A stretch of DNA of 64,000 bases from Arthrobacter sp. StoSoilB20. Its GTDB lineage: Bacteria; Actinomycetota; Actinomycetes; Actinomycetales; Micrococcaceae. The position numbers were made by a program, and so were the translations under genes. Positions 53,576 to 61,997 of this stretch are shown one piece after another. The notes below the pieces were generated by a model. It worked only from the letters and a program-made list of their open reading frames with translations. It was not told the origin of the DNA and searched no databases. The stretch spans positions 3,968,001-4,032,000 of the forward strand of contig NZ_AP024651.1 in NCBI RefSeq assembly GCF_019977295.1, read 5' to 3'. The first letter of the stretch is position 1, and every line of letters starts with the position of its first letter.

Positions 53576-54390
53576 ACGCCGCATACCCACAGTTCAATGT
53601 CGTTCAGCCCAGGGGTCCGCGTGGCGATGCGAACCTGCCTGCGTTCGAGGATCGCGAGGCCCCCTGCAGCGATCTCCTCCTCAATGAGGCTGTTGCTGAC
53701 AAAGGCAATATCGCTGGAGTAGGCCGAAGACCGGTAGGTGCCGCCCTCGCCAAAGGTCACGTGGATCATGGTGACGTGGCGGGCACCGTTGGCGGGGTCC
53801 CGGCTTTCCGTGGTGATCAGGAACGAGTCCTTGCCCAGCGGCGAAACTGTTGTGCCGCCGTCGTTGTCTTCTGATGCGCGGTGGCTGTCCGCATTCAGGA
53901 CGGTCAGGAGAAAGCGCCCCTCCGGTGCCAGGCAGTCACGGACCCTTTGGAAGAGCGCGCGTCGCCCCGCCGGGTCCAGGAGGGTGATGGAACTGGCGCC
54001 GAGAACCACGCAACCGTATCCGCCGTCGAGCTCGAAGCCGGACATGTCCGCCTCCACCATGTCCACGGAGACGCCACGCGGATTGAACGCCTGGGTGTCC
54101 ACTTTGGTCTTGAGCAGGGCGAGCATTTCCCGGGAAGAATCGACGGCGGTCAGCGGACGCCCCAGGGTCAGGAGGGGCCGGGTAATCCGACCGGACCCGG
54201 CAGCCAACTCAAGGATGGGTCCCACCGTTTTGCGGGCTGCGGTCAGGATCTCCGGCAGTTCCGTGAGGTCGTTGGCGGTGACGAGGTCATAAAGGCGGGA
54301 GCCTGACACGCTGTACAGATCCTCGGGAGGATTCATGTGGCCCAGGATCCGCAGGACGGCGTCGGCGGTCTTGTCTTTTGCGGTGTTCAT
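53572..54390 (-). CDS. mpaM: SAM-dependent methyltransferase, daptide type
   Basis: 272 aa from ATG 54390 (GGAG upstream). Motif I ILELAAGSGRITRPLL, acidic AVDSSREML and motif LGASSITLLD fit a class I N-methyltransferase. In daptides the homologous enzyme dimethylates the new C-terminal amine. It lies 85 bases after the last precursor gene behind a hairpin. Confidence 0.83.
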   Translation of the reverse strand: MNTAKDKTADAVLRILGHMNPPEDLYSVSGSRLYDLVTANDLTELPEILTAARKTVGPILELAAGSGRITRPLLTLGRPLTAVDSSREMLALLKTKVDTQAFNPRGVSVDMVEADMSGFELDGGYGCVVLGASSITLLDPAGRRALFQRVRDCLAPEGRFLLTVLNADSHRASEDNDGGTTVSPLGKDSFLITTESRDPANGARHVTMIHVTFGEGGTYRSSAYSSDIAFVSNSLIEEEIAAGGLAILERRQVRIATRTPGLNDIELWVCGV

Positions 54391-54430
54391 CAACTCGTGT
54401 TCTCCGGGAGGTTGAGAGTGGTGGCGGGAT

Positions 54431-54470
54431 GCACGCGGGTGGGGGACGGAACGTGGCACCACCCGCGTGC
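54431..54470 (-). terminator. Hairpin between precursor genes and methyltransferase gene
   Basis: Perfect 12-bp GC-rich stem (54431-54442 with 54459-54470) and a 16-nt loop, starting six bases after the third precursor stop. There is no T run, so it may act as a partial terminator or an RNA-stabilising end that keeps precursor mRNA above enzyme mRNA. Confidence 0.65.
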
Positions 54471-54475
54471 ACCGG

Positions 54476-54613
54476 CTATGTGGCGGCGATTCCGACGACG
54501 ATGCCGGCGATGATGATGACGTCACCAACCCGGATGTACCACGGTGTATCGTCCGGGGTGTCGAGGTTTTCGAGCTCTTCGATGGACAGCTGAAGCGGCG
54601 CGTTTGCGATCAT
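54476..54613 (-). CDS. mpaA: Daptide precursor peptide 3
   Basis: 45 aa, ATG 54613 with AAGGAGG upstream. Leader motif LSIEELENLDTPDD matches the other two precursors. The core is hydrophobic (VGDVIIIAGIVVGIAAT) and ends in Thr, the residue that daptide enzymes decarboxylate and aminate. Too short for most gene finders. Confidence 0.85.
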   Translation of the reverse strand: MIANAPLQLSIEELENLDTPDDTPWYIRVGDVIIIAGIVVGIAAT

Positions 54614-54657
54614 TGGTTCCTCCTTTCTAGTTGTTATGTGGATGCTGTTGACGGGTC

Positions 54658-54783
54658 CTACGTGATGCTGACGGCGATGATGCCGATTGCGACTCCCTGG
54701 GAGACCCCGATGAACCAGTTCTGGAAATCAGGGGTGTCCAGCGATTCGATCTCCTGGATGGAGATGTTGAGCTGTTTTTGCAT
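54658..54783 (-). CDS. mpaA: Daptide precursor peptide 2
   Basis: 41 aa, ATG 54783 with GGAGGTGA upstream. Leader motif ISIQEIESLDTPDF, core GVSQGVAIGIIAVSIT ending in Thr. The core is close to that of precursor 1 (same spacing of Gly, Ala and Ile), while precursor 3 is more distant. Confidence 0.85.
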   Translation of the reverse strand: MQKQLNISIQEIESLDTPDFQNWFIGVSQGVAIGIIAVSIT

Positions 54784-54828
54784 GCGCGTTCACCTCCCCT
54801 CGCTGTTGTTGTGGCGTCCAAACGGGGA

Positions 54829-54972
54829 TCAGGTGATGGCGACGGCGATGCCTACCAGTGCCAATCCGGCTGAAATGCCCTTGATTCGTTCGTCCCAGTC
54901 ATCCGGGACATCCATGGGCTCGAGTTCCTGGATGTGGAGGTCCAGGCTCTTGAGTGCGTTTGCGCTGTTCAT
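54829..54972 (-). CDS. mpaA: Daptide precursor peptide 1
   Basis: 47 aa. ATG 54972 overlaps the dehydrogenase stop (ATGA) and has AGGAGGTGA upstream. Leader motif LHIQELEPMDVPDDW, core GISAGLALVGIAVAIT ending in Thr. First of three consecutive precursor genes, each with its own strong ribosome-binding site. Confidence 0.87.
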   Translation of the reverse strand: MNSANALKSLDLHIQELEPMDVPDDWDERIKGISAGLALVGIAVAIT

Positions 54973-56192
54973 GTGTTCACCTCCTTTCCCCTGCCTGCTC
55001 GTGGATTTCCCGTGGGGGCTGGCAAGATGTGGGGTCCTCCTGCGGCGGCATGGAGGACGTGCTGGATCTGTGCGGCGTCGATCCCCCGGAGCATGGGAAG
55101 ACCACCGCCCCAGTTGCGGATGGCAGCGTCCGTGGTGCGGACCAGGGTTTCCGCGGTGATGGTTTGGAGCCGGGCAATACCCCACTTCCACATCAGCTCT
55201 TCGATCCCCGGCCCGGGCTCGGGGTTCAGTGCGGGATCCGTCGCCGTCACCATGCTCCAGAGCCGGTTGAGCCGTGGGGCATCACCCCAGGCCACCGCGC
55301 CTTCGCCTATTTCCTTCCAGATGGGACCCATCAACGACGCCGTCGCGGTCATCTTCCGAGCGCCCGTGACATAGGCGAGTTCGTTCGCGACGTACCAGTG
55401 CTTGGCACCGTAGGGGTTGCGTCCCATCAGGGCCCAGCCGGTGTGTGTTTCCATGCTGAGCCGGGAAGCGGCCAGTCTCAGCTCCGGTGAGTCCTTTCGG
55501 GACAGCTGCCTGCCCAGCCTCACGATCCGCTGAATGAGTACATGGCCGTCATCGTCAAAAATGCTGTGATGGCTGCCGATCATGGTTCCGGCCACCCGCA
55601 GGAACGCTTCCAGCAGCCCCTCGAAAACCAGCTGTTGCGGCAGGGTGGCGAGGTGGCCGGCGTCGAGCAGTGCGGCGTCACCGGTCAGGTGTCGCGAGGC
55701 AATCAAGCGGCGTCCGACGGCGGTGTCCAGGCACGCTACAGCGCTGACTTCCGCACCGGTCCCCACGGTGGACGGCATGAGAATGGTTTTTGGACGTTCT
55801 TTGGGATTCGTGAGCGGCGGGAGGACCAGTAAACCCGAACGCTTGGCGTGGCGTTCGGCGAAAATGGCAAGGCTCGGGTCGGCGGTGAAAAGTGCTGCCA
55901 GCTTGACCGCATCCAGTACCGAACCGCCGCCGAGTCCGGCAACCGTTTGAAGCCCGTTTTCGCGGATGAAGCTGCCCACCGTCCGGACCGTTTCCACGGT
56001 GACCGGGGCCGCGTGCAGTTCCAGTACCGGAGCTCCTTTGAGGTTGCCGGCCAGCAGTTTGTCCCTGTGCGCTTCCAGATGGCTGTCCACCACTAAACCC
56101 GTCCGCCCCCGGGTGAGGCCGCCGATGTACTTGGCTGCCATGCCGGCCTCGAGGATCACGCAACGGGTCCTCCACAGGTGGTCCGCGATCAT
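54969..56192 (-). CDS. Iron-ADH-fold dehydrogenase, daptide oxidative decarboxylase type
   Basis: 407 aa. The NAD loop GLGGGSVLDAVK (about 87-98) and STVGTGAEVS match group III alcohol dehydrogenases. In daptide pathways this enzyme oxidises and decarboxylates the C-terminal Thr to a ketone. The region that should hold the Asp/His metal ligands reads EGLLEAFLRVAG and KHWYVANELAYVTGARKM; by eye most of the canonical ligands are missing. Overlaps the aminotransferase and first precursor by 4 bp. Confidence 0.82.
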   Translation of the reverse strand: MIADHLWRTRCVILEAGMAAKYIGGLTRGRTGLVVDSHLEAHRDKLLAGNLKGAPVLELHAAPVTVETVRTVGSFIRENGLQTVAGLGGGSVLDAVKLAALFTADPSLAIFAERHAKRSGLLVLPPLTNPKERPKTILMPSTVGTGAEVSAVACLDTAVGRRLIASRHLTGDAALLDAGHLATLPQQLVFEGLLEAFLRVAGTMIGSHHSIFDDDGHVLIQRIVRLGRQLSRKDSPELRLAASRLSMETHTGWALMGRNPYGAKHWYVANELAYVTGARKMTATASLMGPIWKEIGEGAVAWGDAPRLNRLWSMVTATDPALNPEPGPGIEELMWKWGIARLQTITAETLVRTTDAAIRNWGGGLPMLRGIDAAQIQHVLHAAAGGPHILPAPTGNPRAGRGKEVNT

Positions 56193-57478
56193 GCGAAGAT
56201 CCCGTCCTTTTCAGCCGCTGCCAGTCCGGCATGGATGGCCGTGCCCAGTTCTTCGAAGTTCTCCTCCGTGTAAATGAGGGCAGGCAGAAGTTGGATTCGT
56301 CCCGGCCCGGCCTGCACGATTGCACCGGCGTCGTGGATACGCCGGACCACGGCCAGTACACCGTTTGAGGACAGGGGCGTTCCGTTGTGTGAGCGCAGTT
56401 TGATGGCCCTCATGCAGCCCCGCCCTGATGAGTTGCCTATCCCCCGGGTGTTTTGCAGCTCCTCAATGAGGATGTTGAGGCCGGCGGCCACCTGCTTGGT
56501 CAGGGTGTTGTGGTCCAGCCGTTTCATCTCCGCGATGGTGCCGAGGATCGCCGCGCACGTTGCCGGGGTACCGGCCTGGGTTTCGCCGTGAACGAAGACC
56601 GACTCGTTCTTGTCGAAGGTCACCGTGACGCACTGGGCGATCAGCAGGGCTGCGCAGGCGCTGGTGCCATTGGTCAGCCCTTTGGACGTGACGATGACGT
56701 CCGGCTGTTGGGACCATTTCTCTGACGCGAACCAGCCACTCACCCTGCCGAAACCAGTTGCTACCTCGTCTGCGACCAGGAGGAAGCCGTGCTGGTCACG
56801 GTGCTTGATGACCTCTTCAATGAAGGCATCCGGCACAGCTTCCGCACCCGAGCCCAGAACGGGTTCCATGATGACCGCGGCAATCCTGTGGCCTTCCCTG
56901 GACATGAGCTGCGCCAGTTCCGCGCCGTCGTCGTCAAAGCCGATGTGGCGGATGTTTCGCCGGTCCACTCCGTACACGGCCTGTCCCAGTTCGTCACCAC
57001 TCAGTGCCTGACTTCCATAGGTCAGCCCGTGATAGCTGCCCTTCAGCCCGACGATGAGTTTGCGTTCAGGCTGCCCGTCCAAGACAAAGTACTGGCGAGC
57101 CAGCTTCATCACGGCATCGTTGGCAGCACCTCCGGAGGTGGAAAAGAGGACCCGGTGGAAGCTGTGGGCCGGCAGGCTCAGAAGAGCGTTGGAGGCTTCG
57201 ATTGCAGTGCGGTGAGCTGTGCGGAAGAGCGGCAGATAGGACGCGGTGCGGAGTTCCCGGGCAACGGCTTCAGCGATGTTCTCGTTTCCATAGCCCAGGT
57301 TGGTGTTCCAGAGTCCGCTCTTGGCACAGATGCGTTGGCGGCCGTCTTCGTAGGTGACGTGCACGCCGTTGGCGCTGACTGCGGTATGACTTTCCCCTGC
57401 GAAGTCGTGCTGGGTGATGAGGGGTATCCACAGCGGAAGTTGGGTTCTGGGGGTAGGAAGGATCGGCACGACAGTCAT
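56189..57478 (-). CDS. mpaD: Class III aminotransferase, daptide type
   Basis: 429 aa PLP enzyme. SGGAAND (PLP phosphate), VADEVATGFGR and the Schiff-base Lys in VTSKGLTNG are present. In daptides it puts an amino group on the C-terminal ketone made by the dehydrogenase. Its ATG overlaps the stop of the RRE gene by one base (TGATG) and its stop overlaps the dehydrogenase start. Confidence 0.87.
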   Translation of the reverse strand: MTVVPILPTPRTQLPLWIPLITQHDFAGESHTAVSANGVHVTYEDGRQRICAKSGLWNTNLGYGNENIAEAVARELRTASYLPLFRTAHRTAIEASNALLSLPAHSFHRVLFSTSGGAANDAVMKLARQYFVLDGQPERKLIVGLKGSYHGLTYGSQALSGDELGQAVYGVDRRNIRHIGFDDDGAELAQLMSREGHRIAAVIMEPVLGSGAEAVPDAFIEEVIKHRDQHGFLLVADEVATGFGRVSGWFASEKWSQQPDVIVTSKGLTNGTSACAALLIAQCVTVTFDKNESVFVHGETQAGTPATCAAILGTIAEMKRLDHNTLTKQVAAGLNILIEELQNTRGIGNSSGRGCMRAIKLRSHNGTPLSSNGVLAVVRRIHDAGAIVQAGPGRIQLLPALIYTEENFEELGTAIHAGLAAAEKDGIFA

Positions 57479-58530
57479 CAGTGGCCACCAACAATGTCGA
57501 TACCGAGTTGCTCAAATCGGTCCAGGACAGCACGGGCGGACTCCTCGGCGAGCGCGGCCGGAACGTTGAGCGCGGGCGCCACTGCTATGGCCGCTACCTT
57601 AACGTCCCGCAGGTTGGAGACGGCTTCGATAATGGCTGCGGCGTCCGGACCGATCTTGAAGAGACGGCCTGTCCTGGGGTCCAGGAGGGTATGCTCGCTC
57701 CCTCGCTTCAGGATGAAGGGAGCGTGAGCTGACGGCAGGCCGTCCCGCAGTGTGGCCCCGTAAAGGCTGGCTCCGAAACCCACCAGCTTGGTAGCGGGGC
57801 GGTCCTCGCGGGCCACAAATTTCCAGGCGTCCAAGGCCGCCAGGTAGCGGGCGATCCACGGTTTGGCGGCCAGCGATTCGTAGATGTCCCACGGGTAGTA
57901 GGCCGCGGCAACCGCCGACTCGGGCCGGAGGGCGATGGCCCTGACCTTCAGGTCTGGCAGCGCGTCACCAATGGCGCCGATTTTGGCCCCGTAGGGTCCG
58001 CTGAGAATCGAACCGTCCCAGGTGATGTGAAGCCGGGCCAGCAGGAGGTTGTCCTTTGGTTGCCCATTCAGCAGTCCCCGCTCAGCAAGCACTGCGTTGA
58101 CCTCGGTGAGCTGCTGCACGAAGTGCCCCGTACGGCAGGCTTCCTCGGCGTCGTCGAAGAAGGCTTGCCAATCCTCTTTGGTGGTAATCCTGACTACCGT
58201 CACGCCCACCAGGTTCACGAACGGGATGGCCACATAATCCTGGACTTCCAGGCTCAGCGTGCCGTCCACCAGGAGTTCTTCCCCCGCGACATCGAAGGAT
58301 CCTGTGACGACCACAATGTCTGTATCCGTCCTGTCCCCGTTGATGACCAGGACCGCGGAATCCTCATCGGCGAGGGTCTTCGCGTATTCCGTGTGGTCAG
58401 GATTCTCGACAAAAATGACATGGCCCCGGATACGCCCGGGAATGCCGGTGACCCACTGATCCACAGCGGCGGCAATGCTCTGTTGCTGACTCAGCTTCAA
58501 TGACCCAACCCCCAATAGTTGTGCACTCAT
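57478..58530 (-). CDS. RiPP recognition protein, first gene of the daptide operon
   Basis: 350 aa from ATG 58530; GTG 58581 would add 17 residues, and neither start has a well-spaced ribosome-binding site. The C-terminal part (FILKRGSEHTLLDPRTG, then RLFKIGPDAAAIIEAVS) has the strand-helix pattern of a PqqD-like RRE, which binds the leader peptide. The first 250 residues are a distinct domain without known motif. It probably delivers the precursors to the dehydrogenase and aminotransferase. Confidence 0.72.
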   Translation of the reverse strand: MSAQLLGVGSLKLSQQQSIAAAVDQWVTGIPGRIRGHVIFVENPDHTEYAKTLADEDSAVLVINGDRTDTDIVVVTGSFDVAGEELLVDGTLSLEVQDYVAIPFVNLVGVTVVRITTKEDWQAFFDDAEEACRTGHFVQQLTEVNAVLAERGLLNGQPKDNLLLARLHITWDGSILSGPYGAKIGAIGDALPDLKVRAIALRPESAVAAAYYPWDIYESLAAKPWIARYLAALDAWKFVAREDRPATKLVGFGASLYGATLRDGLPSAHAPFILKRGSEHTLLDPRTGRLFKIGPDAAAIIEAVSNLRDVKVAAIAVAPALNVPAALAEESARAVLDRFEQLGIDIVGGH

Positions 58531-58620
58531 CTCCGGAGCAGTCCCGGCGGAATTTCCGGGTGCTCGTTCTGAGAAGGACACTATGGGCGGGCAGAAGGGC
58601 CACAGGGCGGAAAGCGGAAA

Positions 58621-58695
58621 CTAGGTGGTGAATCAGCCGAAATTAGGGGTGTTTTGGGGGCGTCTAGGTGGTGGTTTGGGGTGGCCTAGGTGGTG
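58621..58695 (-). promoter_or_regulatory. 22-bp periodic repeat array upstream of the daptide operon
   Basis: On the minus strand the motif CACCACCTAG occurs at 58695-58686, 58673-58664 and 58630-58621, with a degenerate copy CACCCCTAA at about 58652-58644. Spacing is 22, 21 and 22 bp, about two helical turns. It lies 39-115 bp upstream of GTG 58581 and about 85 bp from the divergent gene at 58778. A similar array sits at 61998-62091. Confidence 0.8.
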
Positions 58696-58777
58696 GCGGA
58701 TGAGGCCATTTCAAATGACTTCGCGCACCACGCGGGATTGGTTATGCTGGGCATTCGACGATTGGGGACGTCAGAAG

Positions 58778-59179
58778 ATGAAGAAAAGATGTGGCAAGAG
58801 TGCCAATGGCTACTGGTTGATTTTGGCCGGATCCTACGGCCTGACAATCAGCATGGCGGCTATGACCCCTATGCCCTGGCTGCTGCTGGTGGCCGGGATC
58901 TTCATCGTCTTCCCCGTGGTCGTGGGCGCGTTCTACGGGCAGATCGGACGCAAGGCGGAGCGCAAGCTTGTTTCGGACAGCCCCGCAATAGTCATGGCGA
59001 CTACAGCTTTTGCCGTGGCGGGCATGCTTGTGCGCAGCTCGTCAATCGTGGTGTGGGCAGGACCGATCCTGGGTCTCGTCACCTTCATAGGCATGTATCT
59101 CTGCCTACGCCGATACGGACGCTTTCATCCGCCTGTTCAGGAGAATTCCTCGAGTGACGAGAGGATTCACACCCGCTGA
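58778..59179 (+). CDS. Membrane protein, about four spans
   Basis: 133 aa from ATG 58778 (MKKRCGKSANGYWL); the open frame continues upstream into the repeat array, which is less likely to be coding. Four hydrophobic segments and a short polar tail. Divergent from the daptide operon, so it might be an immunity protein, but this is only by position. A TATGCT -10 lies about 30 bp upstream. Confidence 0.6.
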   Translation: MKKRCGKSANGYWLILAGSYGLTISMAAMTPMPWLLLVAGIFIVFPVVVGAFYGQIGRKAERKLVSDSPAIVMATTAFAVAGMLVRSSSIVVWAGPILGLVTFIGMYLCLRRYGRFHPPVQENSSSDERIHTR

Positions 59180-59200
59180 TCTAAGTGGGCGCCGGCGACG

Positions 59201-59686
59201 TCAGCGGTCGCCGAGTTTCCTTTCGATTTCCGCGCCCTGGGGTGTCTCGAATGTTGCCGAGAGACCCTTGGGGTTGAATCTGAACGTGACGCGGGCGCCG
59301 CCGTCGACGTTCCACCGTGCTGATGGGGTGTCCTTGAAATTCTGAAGTGTCGGTTTTCCCCATCTCGCTTGGCCTTCGCGAACCATGAGGGTGAAAGCAT
59401 CATTGAGGAAATCAGTGGATTCCGGCGTGAGGTCCCGGATGCTGTCCGAGGTATCGAGGCTCATTGCCCTCATGACGTTCTTGACTTCGATGGTCATGAC
59501 GTCAGGGAACGTGAAGTTGGAAACTGTGTTCATCAGGTAAGACCTGCCGTTCTCGACTTCGGTGGTCCACCCGAACCGCTCCACAGCACGTTGTTGGGTC
59601 TCGTCCTCTGACAGCGGCCATGGGGCCGCGATCCAGAAGTCCATAACGTCGCAGACCTCGGCGGGAGGCATTGATTTCCAGGTCAC
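59201..59686 (-). CDS. DUF6301-like protein, copy 1
   Basis: 161 aa from GTG 59686, overlapping the stop of the TY-Chap gene (GTGA). Begins TWKSMPPAEVCDVMDFWIAAPWPLS and is clearly paralogous to the protein at 61307-61801 (same EVCDxMDFW start, RFGW, SxxNTVSxFTxPDV and NPKxLSAxFxTPQGxEIxRKLGD end). The family is found in actinobacteria near secretion-linked toxins and is not characterised. Confidence 0.75.
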   Translation of the reverse strand: MTWKSMPPAEVCDVMDFWIAAPWPLSEDETQQRAVERFGWTTEVENGRSYLMNTVSNFTFPDVMTIEVKNVMRAMSLDTSDSIRDLTPESTDFLNDAFTLMVREGQARWGKPTLQNFKDTPSARWNVDGGARVTFRFNPKGLSATFETPQGAEIERKLGDR

Positions 59687-61305
59687 GTGTTTCCCCCTTT
59701 TTCTTGGTTTTCGCTTTTTGCCCTCTCCAGCCAGACCCTCCAAGCGGAGTAGCTGAAAAAGTTGAAGTTGTACCCGGCCGCGGCAGCGGCATCCTTCAAC
59801 GACTCACCCACCCTGAAAACGGGTCGACCGTCAGATGCCTCCATTGACTGAACAATCTCGGCGTCGGTGGCATTGAGCATGTGAATCAGGGGGTAGGCCG
59901 CCCTGAAGGTCTCGAAACCGCCGATGAAATCCACCCAGTGACCGCGTCCCCATCGAATCTCTGTGCCATTGGGGCCGACTTTTACATCCACCCCGGGCGC
60001 ATCCTCAAAGGTGGCTATCTGCTTCTCCGGCCAGAGCATTCCCTGCACCAGGTCGAGAACGAAGGGCCGAACAGAGTCAGCCCGGGCCACTACTTTCGTT
60101 GGGTTGGAGCCGGCATGACGCAATTCCAGGGTGCCATCATCGGTCACCGCGATGACCTTCGTCCCCGCCAGGAACCTCCATTCCAGAACACCGTCAGGGT
60201 GAGTGAGCAGGCTCAGCTTCACCCGAGGGTTGATCGCCTTCATGGGCGGGGTGCCGAGAATCTCCTCGACCAGAGGGTGGTCCAAGGAGCTGACCCAAAG
60301 GGTGGGTTGACGCTCCCGTTCCACTGTCCCCGTTGAGTCGAGTCGGTTCGAGTCCAGCCCCAGTCCGGGGAGTTCCAGGGAAGCGGAACCTGGATCCATC
60401 CCGGCTACCCGCTCCGCCGACCAAGTCTGTCCGGCTGCCATCAGTTCTCCCTCACGCCAGGCCCGATAGCTGAGGTCGTCCGGACTCTTGACGCCGTAGG
60501 AGTTTCGCAACGCGGCCACGCACCGCTCCGCGAGCTCACGGAACTCGGAGGTCAACGCCGGAAGCGGGAGGACAGAGGACCAGTTCGGCTGCCCAACCCC
60601 GAGTGCCTGCCAACCTGCGTCCTTCAGCACGGACTCGACGGCGTTGCCCACGACATCTTTCCCCGGGGCCTCTGCTTCAAGACGGTCGCCCTGCCTCGCG
60701 AATTGCACATATCTGTTCGGGTACACGCTGGAGGTGATGACCAGAATGGCACGGTCCGTTAAGCCTCGGAGCGTCACTGCGAGCCTGTCCCGGAAATCGT
60801 TCCAGTCGAACGTCGCCCGTTCGCTTGGTGTCCGCTCAGCCCAAGGCATCGGCACCCGCGTCCGGACAGTGCTGAACAGGAGGTCCGGGTCATCAGGAGG
60901 GATATTCTTTTCCTGATCCCGGTCACGGGGATCAAAACCTTCAAACCCCTCGTCACCGGCCGAGGGGTCCAGGCTGCTCACCAAGAATCCATGTGGGCCA
61001 CTCCGATGGACTTCGATGATCAAGCCCCGGTACGTGCCACGATGCTTGACGTCATGGCACTCCAACTGCTCCCCCGGACCGATCTCCCGGATGTATCCGT
61101 GCTTGCCCCACGCACTGAAACCCGGCGTCGGCTGATCCGTCAACAACACCCAAGCATCTCCCCGGCGCAGGATCTGATACTCAACACCGTCAAGGACGGC
61201 ATACTGTCCAGGCTTGATGAGCGATGTCGGCTGGTCCTTTTCCAGGGAATGATTCGACGCCGGACGGTTGGGGACGCGGGATTGGCGCCCTTTTGCGCTG
61301 GCCAC
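59683..61305 (-). CDS. Large TY-Chap/YbjN-like protein
   Basis: 540 aa from GTG 61305, one base after the DUF6301 stop. Three parts: an N-terminal beta-rich domain of about 130 residues, a TY-Chap-like domain (DWNDFRDRLAVTLRGLTDRAILVITS, QFARQGDRLEAEAPG), and a C-terminal domain of about 250 residues. TY-Chap domains resemble secretion chaperones and occur with T7SS-linked toxins in actinobacteria. No signal or membrane span. Role inferred: chaperone-like or immunity. Confidence 0.6.
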   Translation of the reverse strand: MASAKGRQSRVPNRPASNHSLEKDQPTSLIKPGQYAVLDGVEYQILRRGDAWVLLTDQPTPGFSAWGKHGYIREIGPGEQLECHDVKHRGTYRGLIIEVHRSGPHGFLVSSLDPSAGDEGFEGFDPRDRDQEKNIPPDDPDLLFSTVRTRVPMPWAERTPSERATFDWNDFRDRLAVTLRGLTDRAILVITSSVYPNRYVQFARQGDRLEAEAPGKDVVGNAVESVLKDAGWQALGVGQPNWSSVLPLPALTSEFRELAERCVAALRNSYGVKSPDDLSYRAWREGELMAAGQTWSAERVAGMDPGSASLELPGLGLDSNRLDSTGTVERERQPTLWVSSLDHPLVEEILGTPPMKAINPRVKLSLLTHPDGVLEWRFLAGTKVIAVTDDGTLELRHAGSNPTKVVARADSVRPFVLDLVQGMLWPEKQIATFEDAPGVDVKVGPNGTEIRWGRGHWVDFIGGFETFRAAYPLIHMLNATDAEIVQSMEASDGRPVFRVGESLKDAAAAAGYNFNFFSYSAWRVWLERAKSENQEKGGNT

Positions 61306-61306
61306 G

Positions 61307-61801
61307 TTAGTCCCCCAGCTTCCGGTCGATCTCAACGCCCTGGGGAGTTTGGAACATCGCACTGAGACTCTTCGGGTTGCAGTTCAACGTGATGCAGGCG
61401 CCCGTGGGCAGATTCCAGCTTGCTGACTCCGCGCCGTCGGGTTTCCGCATTGCCGGCTTTCCCCAACGCTGCTGGCCTTCACGCACCATAAGCGCAAAAT
61501 TGTCGCCAAGGAATTCGGTGGATTGGGGCGTGACCTGGCGGATCACGTCTGAAACCCGGAGGTTGATATAGCTCAGGGATCCCTTGCTGCCTATGGTCGA
61601 AACGTCCGGAATGGTGAATCCCGAAACCGTATTTATCAGATAGGACACGCCGTCATCCCCCTCGATGCTCCAGCCGAAACGCTCGACAGCGAGGTTCTGC
61701 ACTTCGTCTCTCGACAGCGGCCAGTCAGCGGCAGCCCAGAAGTCCATAAGGTCACAGACCTCGACTGGGGCCATGGCTTTCCACGTCACCGGTTCTGTCA
61801 T
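61307..61801 (-). CDS. DUF6301-like protein, copy 2
   Basis: 164 aa, first gene of a three-gene operon. Paralogue of 59201-59686 with about half of the positions alike by eye. Begins TWKAMAPVEVCDLMDFWAAADWPLS. A duplication flanking the TY-Chap gene. Confidence 0.75.
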   Translation of the reverse strand: MTEPVTWKAMAPVEVCDLMDFWAAADWPLSRDEVQNLAVERFGWSIEGDDGVSYLINTVSGFTIPDVSTIGSKGSLSYINLRVSDVIRQVTPQSTEFLGDNFALMVREGQQRWGKPAMRKPDGAESASWNLPTGACITLNCNPKSLSAMFQTPQGVEIDRKLGD

Positions 61802-61997
61802 CTGTTCTCCCCCAAAGCACGAGCCTCAGATGGTTTCTCTGGGCATTTGTCCTCAGTGTAAAAGACGAGACCGACAGGTCATGACACGTAACTATAAATT
61901 TTTAGGCCCTCCGCGAGGACGAAACAGCGGCCAAGTAGCATCCCCCATGCGGCGTTTGCCGTGGGTCTGGCCAGCTCTGAACACCGAGGATACTGAA

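Noticed and set aside
54431..54470. Ordinary full terminator ending the operon after the precursors
   Set aside because: No T run, and the methyltransferase, YcaO and protease genes continue on the same strand with overlaps; read-through is needed.
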